Source: CAVSWN01 sp963770995
GTDB taxonomy: Bacteria > Acidobacteriota > Vicinamibacteria > Vicinamibacterales > CAVVIG01
DNA: 64,000 bases
Direction: 5' to 3'
NCBI GenBank assembly: GCA_963770995.1
Contig: CAVYRS010000003.1
Coordinates: 496,001-560,000 of the forward strand
Under the pieces are notes generated by a model. It was given only the letters and a program-made list of their open reading frames with translations. It was not told where the DNA came from and did not search any database. Both the position numbers and the translations under genes were made by a program. How positions within the stretch are numbered: position 1 is the first letter of the stretch; each line of letters begins with the position of its first letter. This document shows positions 58,306-64,000 of the stretch, piece after piece.

Positions 58306-59265
58306 ATGATTCTTCTTCTTACGCTGCTCTTCAGTGCGGCACAGGCGGCCCAGCCGGCGCCGCTCTTCCGCTTCGAATCGAACGAGTTCTGGCTCAATCT
58401 GCACCACTATTTGTATGTGCTCGGTCGCGCGCAAGCGAAGACGAGCGATGCGTCGCGCGAAGCGGTGGTCAACGCGCCGGCCGACGAAGCGCGCGGCCTG
58501 GCGAGGCTGAGCGAAGCCGAACGAGGCGCATGGCGCGAGGCCGTGACGTTCTACGCGAATGGCCTCAGCCGGAAGGACATGATCTTCGACGATCCGTTGC
58601 CGGCGATCACGATCGCGCTCGCCGGCGCGGACGAAGCGCCGACGCTCGGCGGCACGAGCGTGGATGCGGACGTCGCAGCGGCGCTCGAGCGCGCGGCACC
58701 GATCTATCGCAAGGCCTGGTGGCCGGCGCATCTAGCGGCCAATCGCGCGCGGCAAACGGACATTCAGAGCTTCATCGATCGATACGGACGCCAAGTGCTG
58801 GAGGCGATCACGCGCGCGTACGCGATGGAATGGCCGGTGGGAGGGTACCCAGTGCACCTCTCGGCATTCTCGAACTGGGCCGGCGCGTACTCGACGCGCG
58901 GGAATCTGTTGGTCATGTCCAGCCTTGCGGAAGACCTTCGCGGCGCGCATGGACTCGAGACCGCGTTCCACGAGGGGATGCATCAATGGGACAACGCCGT
59001 CATGGCGCTTCTGAGCTCCGAGGTGCGCCGCATCGGCAAACGGCTGCCGCCCAATCTCTCGCACGGGATGATTTTCTTCACCGCGGGCGACGCGGTGCGC
59101 CGGGTCATCCCCGGTCACGTCCCCTACGCCGACGCGTTCGGCGTGTGGGATCGCGGTTTCGCGGTGTTCAAGACGCCGTTGCAGGAAACCTGGAAACCGT
59201 ACCTGGATGGAAAAGGCACGCGCGACGAAGCGATCGCAGCGCTCGTCGCGAGGATCGCGAGGTAG
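58306..59265 (+). CDS. Exported putative zinc peptidase-like protein (HExxH), unknown family
   Basis: 319 residues from ATG 58306 (a Met three codons upstream at 58297 is possible). A short signal peptide (MILLLTLLFSAAQAA) is followed by mostly helical sequence. A gluzincin-like motif FHEGMHQWDN (HExxH) lies at about residues 224-233, preceded by SFIDRYGRQVLEAITRAY and SNWAGAYSTRGNLLVMSS. A possible third ligand or active residue may lie in the following GMIFFTAGDAVRRVI region. The sequence does not match a peptidase family I can name, so zinc binding is an inference from one motif. Confidence 0.6.
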   Translation: MILLLTLLFSAAQAAQPAPLFRFESNEFWLNLHHYLYVLGRAQAKTSDASREAVVNAPADEARGLARLSEAERGAWREAVTFYANGLSRKDMIFDDPLPAITIALAGADEAPTLGGTSVDADVAAALERAAPIYRKAWWPAHLAANRARQTDIQSFIDRYGRQVLEAITRAYAMEWPVGGYPVHLSAFSNWAGAYSTRGNLLVMSSLAEDLRGAHGLETAFHEGMHQWDNAVMALLSSEVRRIGKRLPPNLSHGMIFFTAGDAVRRVIPGHVPYADAFGVWDRGFAVFKTPLQETWKPYLDGKGTRDEAIAALVARIAR

Positions 59266-59267
59266 GA

Positions 59268-59300
59268 CATGGCGCAGGCCTTCAGGCCTGCGATCGCAGC
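59268..59300. repeat. GCGCAGGCC-TTCAG palindrome
   Basis: GCGCAGGCCTTCAGGCCTGCG, a near-perfect palindrome related to those at 28283 and 19462, followed by ATCGCAGCC. It lies between the convergent HExxH and second propeller genes. Confidence 0.75.
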
Positions 59301-59311
59301 CACTTTCAATC

Positions 59312-62284
59312 TCAGCGTTCCAGAGGCACTACTAGAAAACTTCGAGGCTGACCGAGAGGTGTCACCTCGGTTCCGCTTTGCCGTCCAAGCTGCGCGTGAT
59401 AGCGGCCCGGAGTCACGAGTGGGCCTTGCGGCGGACCGCCGCGTCCTCCCCCACCAGCCGGCGGAGCATTCTCCCTTCCTGCCCCTCCTGCCCCTCCTGC
59501 CTCTCCAGTCCTTCCTGCCCCACGTTGCGGCGGAGGAGGCGCATCCGCGCGCAGGTTCCACGCCACGCGTCGAAGGCCAGTGCCCTTCTCGACGTCGAAC
59601 CGCCGTACCTGCTTCCCGCTTTCGTCCGTGATCGTCATCACCAGTTTCGCTTCGTCTGGTGGATCCTGACGAACGTTGAACGTGAGCACCGCGCCGAACG
59701 GCGGGTTCGGCGCCGTCCAGTTCCCGGCCATCGCGCCGATGCCGGCGGCCCCGGCGGGTTGCTGGCCGATTGAGGTGAACAGGTACGCGTCGCGCAGCGC
59801 GAAGAGATGCGCGTCCTCGGTGAGCGCCTGCACGCTCATCTCGCGCAGTGGCGTGTAATCGTCCAGCACGTAGAACCCGCGGCCGAAGGTGCCGATGACC
59901 AGATCGTGTTCGCGCCGCTGCACCGCGAGATCGCGCACCTGTGCCACGGGCATGCCGCCTTTGAGCTGGACCCAGTGGCGGCCGGCATCGACGCTGGTGA
60001 ACAACCCGAACTCGGTGCCGGCGAACAGCAGGTCGCCGTTGATGTGATCCTGCGCGACCGCCCACACGTCGTGCTTGTCGGGCAAGTCGCCGGACACTGA
60101 CGTCCACGTGCGCCCGCGATCGACGCTCTTCACGAGATAGGGCTTGTAGTCGCCACGCTGCCAGTTGTTGAGCGCCACGAACACCGTGCTGCCATCGCGC
60201 GGCGACGCGAACACGTCGGCCACATAACTCCATTTCGGCACGCTGGGAAACTGCTCCACGCGGCGCCAGTTCTTGCCACCGTCTTCCGTCACCTGCAGCA
60301 GACCATCGTCCGTGCCCGCGTAGATCAGCCCTTCGACCACGGGCGATTCGTCGAGCGACACGATGTTGCTGAGCGCGGTGGTGGCCTGATTGCGCGACAC
60401 GGCGTCGGCGGGCCAAACGCGTCCCATGATCGCGATCTCGTCGCGATTCAGATTGCGGGACAGGTCGGGGCTGATCGCTATCCAGTTGTCACCGCGATCG
60501 TCGCTGCGGTACACCTTGTTGCTCGCCCAGTAGAGCCGGCGTCCCGAGTGCGGGCTGATGATGTACGGCGCATCCCAGTTCGTGCGGTCGGCGGGCCCGC
60601 GTCCTGCTCCACCTGCCCTGCCCGCCTCTCCTACCCCACCTGCTCTTCCTGCCTCACCCGCCCCACCAGCCCTACCTGCCCCCTCGTCGCTCTCGGCCGG
60701 CCCGGGCGGCGCGGCCTGGCGCGGACGAATGTTCTTCACTTCACCGCTGCGCACATCGAGGCGCGTGATGTTGCCGCCCTGCGATTGCGCGTACACGATG
60801 TTCGGGTCGTCGGGATCGCTGCGCGTTTGAAAGCCGTCGCCGCCGCCGACGATGAACCAGTCGCTCGTGCGGATGCCCCAGCGGTTCAACGTCCGCGACG
60901 GTCCGCACTGCGACCAGTTGTCCTGCGCGCCGCCGCACACGTGATAGAACGGCTTCGCGTTGTCCACGGAGACGCGGTAATACTGCGTGACCGGAATGTT
61001 CGCGAAAAAGCGCCACGTTTTTCCTTCGTCGTAGGTTTCGTACAACCCGCCGTCGTTGCCGATGAGCAGGTGTTCGCGATCGGTGGGATCCCACGCGATG
61101 GCGTGATGATCCACGTGCATGCCGAGGGTCTCGAAGCCGGCGCGCTTCCAGGTTTTCCCGCCGTCCGTGCTCAGCTCGAGATTCGTGTTGACCGACCAGA
61201 TCGTGTCGGCTTTGTTCGGGTCCACGAAGATCTCGTAGTAGTACTGCGGATCGCCGCCGCGGTAGATGTCGTCCGCCGGCCCGCGACCGCGCCCCGCGCC
61301 TCCCGCCCGTCCCGCCTCTCCTGCCCCTCCAGCCCTTCCTGCCTCTCCCGCCCCACCTGCCTGGGGAAAGCGTCCGATCCGCGACCAGCTCGCGCCGGCA
61401 TCGTCGGAGCGATAAAAGCCCGCCTCCGCAGGCCGCGCATTGATCAGCGCGAACACCGTGGCGGGCGACTTCCGGCTGTCGGTCGCGAGCGCGATCCGGC
61501 CGGTGTCGCCCGATGGAAGTCCCTTCGCCAGCTTCGTCCACGTTTTCCCGGCGTTGGTGGTCTTGTAGATGCCGCCTTCGGGGCCGCCGCCAATCAACTG
61601 TCCCACCGCGCGGCGCCGCTGATACGCCGACGCGTACACGATGTCGGGGTTCTTCGGATCGAACGCGAGATCGTTCGCGCCGGTGTCCGCGCTGATCGTC
61701 AGACTCGCCTGCCAGGTCTGGCCGCCATCGATCGTCTTGTACACACCGCGTTCGCCGCCGGAGGCGAAGAGTGGACCCTGAGCGGCCACATAGACGACGT
61801 TGGAGTTGCGCGGATCGATGAGGAGCCGGCCGATGTGCTCCGAAGCGGTGAGGCCCACGCGCTTCCACGTGGCGCCGGCGTCGAGCGACTTGTAGATGCC
61901 GTCGCCGAAATGGGCGCTCCGCTGGCTGGTGTTTTCTCCCGTCGCCAGCCAGACGACGTTCGAGTCCTTGGGATCGATCGCAACGCAGCACAACGTGAAC
62001 GAGCTGCCTTCGTCGAAGATCGGCGTGAACGTGATGCCGCGATTCACCGTCTTCCAGAGGCCACCGAACGCGGTCGCGACGTACCACACGCTCGGGTTCC
62101 TGGAGTCGATCTGCACGTCCTGAATGCGCCCGGTTGCCAGCGCCGGCCCGATGCCTCGCCACGAGAGGCCCTTCAACGCGTCGGCGCTCAGCGCTGCGCT
62201 CGATTCGGGCGCCTGCCGTGCGCGGATACCCGCTGCGAGCGCCAGAATCATCATCAACACGACGAAGGTCATCAGACGTTTCAT
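59312..62284 (-). CDS. Exported sortilin/BNR-type multi-propeller protein, copy 2
   Basis: 990 residues from ATG 62284 (MKRLMTFVVLMMILALAAG signal peptide); an upstream in-frame GTG would add 33 implausible residues. Organised like the protein at 53794: WRGIGPALATGRIQDVQIDSR at the start, Asp-box repeats (SLDAGATWKRV, TIDGGQTW, TTNAGKTWTKL, STDGGKTW, TEDGGKNW) across two propellers, and a C-terminal FlgD/Ig-like segment (AKLVMTITDESGKQVRRFDVE). Three low-complexity inserts (about residues 310-335, 535-565 and 925-950) use GAGEAGRA-like repeats. It is a paralogue of copy 1, probably surface-exposed, with function unknown. Confidence 0.85.
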   Translation of the reverse strand: MKRLMTFVVLMMILALAAGIRARQAPESSAALSADALKGLSWRGIGPALATGRIQDVQIDSRNPSVWYVATAFGGLWKTVNRGITFTPIFDEGSSFTLCCVAIDPKDSNVVWLATGENTSQRSAHFGDGIYKSLDAGATWKRVGLTASEHIGRLLIDPRNSNVVYVAAQGPLFASGGERGVYKTIDGGQTWQASLTISADTGANDLAFDPKNPDIVYASAYQRRRAVGQLIGGGPEGGIYKTTNAGKTWTKLAKGLPSGDTGRIALATDSRKSPATVFALINARPAEAGFYRSDDAGASWSRIGRFPQAGGAGEAGRAGGAGEAGRAGGAGRGRGPADDIYRGGDPQYYYEIFVDPNKADTIWSVNTNLELSTDGGKTWKRAGFETLGMHVDHHAIAWDPTDREHLLIGNDGGLYETYDEGKTWRFFANIPVTQYYRVSVDNAKPFYHVCGGAQDNWSQCGPSRTLNRWGIRTSDWFIVGGGDGFQTRSDPDDPNIVYAQSQGGNITRLDVRSGEVKNIRPRQAAPPGPAESDEGAGRAGGAGEAGRAGGVGEAGRAGGAGRGPADRTNWDAPYIISPHSGRRLYWASNKVYRSDDRGDNWIAISPDLSRNLNRDEIAIMGRVWPADAVSRNQATTALSNIVSLDESPVVEGLIYAGTDDGLLQVTEDGGKNWRRVEQFPSVPKWSYVADVFASPRDGSTVFVALNNWQRGDYKPYLVKSVDRGRTWTSVSGDLPDKHDVWAVAQDHINGDLLFAGTEFGLFTSVDAGRHWVQLKGGMPVAQVRDLAVQRREHDLVIGTFGRGFYVLDDYTPLREMSVQALTEDAHLFALRDAYLFTSIGQQPAGAAGIGAMAGNWTAPNPPFGAVLTFNVRQDPPDEAKLVMTITDESGKQVRRFDVEKGTGLRRVAWNLRADAPPPPQRGAGRTGEAGGAGGAGRENAPPAGGGGRGGPPQGPLVTPGRYHAQLGRQSGTEVTPLGQPRSFLVVPLER
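59471..59525. repeat. 24-bp-unit low-complexity repeat (GAGEAGRA-coding)
   Basis: CCTGCCCCTCCTGCCTCTCC-type units (reverse strand coding GEAGGAGGAG). The same kind of unit lies at 60600-60690, 61303-61365, 55863-55925 and 55058-55088, always inside the two BNR propeller genes. Confidence 0.75.
60600..60690. repeat. 24-bp-unit low-complexity repeat (GAGEAGRA-coding), longest tract
   Basis: About four degenerate units coding GRAGGAGEAGRAGGVGEAGR inside the second BNR propeller protein, in a loop between the two propellers. Confidence 0.8.
61303..61365. repeat. 24-bp-unit low-complexity repeat (GAGEAGRA-coding)
   Basis: About 2.5 units coding AGGAGEAGRAGGAGEAGRAG inside the second BNR propeller protein. 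Confidence 0.8.
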
Positions 62285-62324
62285 CGAGCCCCCGAATCCC
62301 GAATCCGAATGCGAATCCGAATCC

Positions 62325-62738
62325 CTAGTAGGTTGGCCAGATCCCCGGCGTCGCCAGCTCCACGGATCGCCCGTCGGGATCACGGAAATAGAGGCTCGTC
62401 CCGCCGGCCTCCCAGCGGACGCGGCTCTCGATCTCTATGCCGAGGTGGGCGAGACGCGTTTCCCAGACCGACAGCTGCGGCGCGTCGATCGCGAACGCCA
62501 GGTGCACCGGTCCGGATCCATCGTGCCCCGGCACGAGGCCGCCCTGCGTTTCGAGCGCGCCGGAGTTTCCGCGCTGGAACAGCAGCAACACCGTCCCGTG
62601 GCCCGCATCGAGGGCCACGAGCCGATCGCCGGAGATCATCGGCGTCGTCCCGAGCAGCTTCTGGTAGAAGTCGGCGGTCTGCGCCAGATCGGCGCAATAG
62701 AGCGCGGTCTCGAGAATGCGCTGTACTCGCGGCGTCAT
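62325..62738 (-). CDS. VOC (glyoxalase-fold) family protein
   Basis: 137 residues from ATG 62738, overlapping the P450 stop by four bases (ATGA). Single VOC module: ILETALYCADLAQTADFYQ at the start, GPVHLAFAIDAPQLSVWETR in the middle, and LYFRDPDGRSVELATPGIWP at the end, with His and Glu positions expected for a metal site. Coupling to the cytochrome P450 suggests a joint oxidative or detoxification role. The precise reaction is unknown. Confidence 0.88.
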   Translation of the reverse strand: MTPRVQRILETALYCADLAQTADFYQKLLGTTPMISGDRLVALDAGHGTVLLLFQRGNSGALETQGGLVPGHDGSGPVHLAFAIDAPQLSVWETRLAHLGIEIESRVRWEAGGTSLYFRDPDGRSVELATPGIWPTY

Positions 62739-64000
62739 CGCCGGTTCGCGATCATCTTCATTCCGTGTTTCGCGCGCAGCGTCACCACCGGCTGGGTCTC
62801 GACCGGATGTCCGGGCACGAGCGCGAGCCGCCAGTGCTGCGCGATCGTCGCCACGACCAGCACGAGCTCCATCCAGGCGAACGAATCGCCGATGCAGCGC
62901 CGCGGGCCGCCGCCGAACGGGAAATACGCAAACGGCGGCAGCGCCGCCTTGAACTCCGGGGTCCAGCGGCCGGGATCGAACTGCTCGGGATCGCGAAAGA
63001 ATCGCGCGTCGCGCTGCAAGACGTACGGGCTCATCACGAGGAGCGACCGCGCGGGCGCTACGTAGTCGCCGACGGGGTACTCCTGCAGGGCACGGCGGCC
63101 GATGAGCCAGGCCGGCGGATACAGCCGCATCGCCTCGGTGACGACGCGCTCCACATGGGTGAGAGCGCCGATGTCGCCCACGGTCGGCGTCCGCCCCTGC
63201 AGCACGCGGTCCACCTCCTCGTGCAACCGCGCCTCGACGGCAGGCGCAGTGCTCACGAGATACCAGGTCCACGTGAGGGCGTTGGCCGTCGTTTCATGGC
63301 CGGCCAGAAGAATCGTCATCGCCTCGTCGCGGACTTGACGATCGCTCATCGCACCGCCGCCGCGCCCTGAGCCAGCCGAAGGGTCATCCTCGTCCTGCGC
63401 GGAGAGCAGCATCGACAGCAAATCTCCGCGGTCGCCTCTTGCCGTCGCCCGGCGCTCGGCGATCATTCCGTAGATGATCGCGTCGAGTTTGGCGCGCGCG
63501 GCCTTCGCCCGCCGGAGCTGCGGCACCGGCAGCCGTTCGAGCACCTCGGCGAAGGGCAGCATCGAGAGCCAGAACGACTCCATGACGGCGTTGAGCGCGT
63601 CGCGGACGTCGCTCGCTTGCGATTCCACGTCCAGGTCGAAAAGCGTCTTGCCCGCGATGCCGAGCGTGAGGCGCATCATCTCCTGCGCGACGTCGTAGAT
63701 CGCGCCATCGCGCCAGCTCTGTTGGAGCCGGCCGGCGTACGCGACCATCGTGTCGCCGTAGGCCGCGATGCGGTCGCGGTGAAACGCCGGCTGCATCAGC
63801 CGGCGCTGGCGCAAATGCGTCGGGTCTTCGCTCGTGAGCAGTCCCTCGCCGAGCAGCCGCTTCGACCGCTGCAGGCCGCGCCCTTTCATGAAGTAGCGGT
63901 TATGCGTGACGAGCACGTCGCGCACGTAGTGCGGGGCGTTGACGAAAACGAGGTGCTCGCCGCCCATCCGGTAGGCCGCGATGTCGCCATACTCGCGCGC
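62735..64000 (-). CDS. Cytochrome P450 (5' end beyond the window)
   Basis: The frame is open to the window edge, so the true start lies outside. The 422 codons seen contain all P450 hallmarks: I-helix oxygen-activation motif LLAGHETTANALTW, ExxR in VTEAMRLYPPAW, the PERF-like DPEQFDPGRW and heme-binding Cys in FPFGGGPRRCIGDSFAW. Residues coded by 63361-63385 (DDPSAGSGRGGG) are a degenerate copy of the dispersed STGSGQ repeat in the loop before the I helix. The enzyme probably hydroxylates a hydrophobic substrate using an external redox partner. Its stop overlaps the VOC gene start (ATGA). Confidence 0.93.
   Translation of the reverse strand, partial: AREYGDIAAYRMGGEHLVFVNAPHYVRDVLVTHNRYFMKGRGLQRSKRLLGEGLLTSEDPTHLRQRRLMQPAFHRDRIAAYGDTMVAYAGRLQQSWRDGAIYDVAQEMMRLTLGIAGKTLFDLDVESQASDVRDALNAVMESFWLSMLPFAEVLERLPVPQLRRAKAARAKLDAIIYGMIAERRATARGDRGDLLSMLLSAQDEDDPSAGSGRGGGAMSDRQVRDEAMTILLAGHETTANALTWTWYLVSTAPAVEARLHEEVDRVLQGRTPTVGDIGALTHVERVVTEAMRLYPPAWLIGRRALQEYPVGDYVAPARSLLVMSPYVLQRDARFFRDPEQFDPGRWTPEFKAALPPFAYFPFGGGPRRCIGDSFAWMELVLVVATIAQHWRLALVPGHPVETQPVVTLRAKHGMKMIANRR
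63361..63385. repeat. Degenerate CCCTGAGCCTGTCGAAGGG repeat, in frame inside the P450 gene
   Basis: CGCCCTGAGCCAGCCGAAGG, two bases off the consensus word, encoding PSAGSGR before the P450 I helix. Confidence 0.75.

Noticed and set aside
60548..63370. 940-codon open frame on the plus strand
   Set aside because: Antisense to the second BNR gene, the VOC gene and the P450 gene; no recognisable motif.

Overview
The window is a GC-rich, densely packed bacterial chromosome segment. Its content points to Acidobacteriota, probably a soil Vicinamibacteria-type lineage. The markers are an orphan MacB/FtsX-type permease of the acidobacterial kind, three large Ser/Thr kinases, two sortilin/BNR-propeller proteins, several secreted PQQ/BamB-type propellers, a planctomycete-type cytochrome c protein, and many exported hydrolases. 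This assignment rests on gene content only; no rRNA or tRNA gene was seen.

Layout. 1-3.5 kb: 5' end of a heme c protein, a TPR-SET lysine methyltransferase, a sigma-54 activator fragment and a chimeric remnant. 3.4-11 kb: an amidohydrolase-CYTH fusion gene, glycogen phosphorylase and a PQQ dehydrogenase. 11.2-18.3 kb: a 1239-residue Ser/Thr kinase, a beta-barrel protein and an AI-2E-type permease. 18.3-22.7 kb: an exported creatininase-like protein, an amidase and a Tat-type PLP enzyme, separated by related palindromic repeat modules. 22.9-36.6 kb: BamB-like propeller, CxxCH/toroid protein, ADOP permease, exported HpcH/HpaI aldolase, phosphoesterase, M29 aminopeptidase, cystathionine beta-synthase, cupin, and a kinase with a repeat module inside its catalytic domain. 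36.6-50.9 kb: a kinase with an extracytoplasmic sensor region, SDR, VOC proteins, S9 peptidase, tannase-like esterase, a second PQQ dehydrogenase, SYLF and ThuA proteins, and a dioxygenase/MFS pair. 51-64 kb: DUF4159, BamB-like, two BNR propeller proteins, enoyl-CoA hydratase, an HExxH protein and a cytochrome P450 cut by the window edge. No stretch longer than about 300 bases lacks a gene, a gene remnant or a repeat.

How it works together. Most products carry signal peptides, which suggests a heterotroph with a large periplasmic/secreted catabolic repertoire (peptides, amides, polyphenol esters, alcohols and sugars through quinoproteins), plus membrane kinases that sense the outside. Few long operons are visible; coupling is mostly between pairs with 1-4 base overlaps.

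Two non-gene themes stand out. First, at least four repeat families occupy intergenic gaps and also sit in frame inside proteins. Second, several genes are broken by single extra bases. At most of these sites the extra base and its neighbour are two synonymous third-position choices for one codon, which looks like merged strain variants in a metagenomic consensus rather than true pseudogenes.
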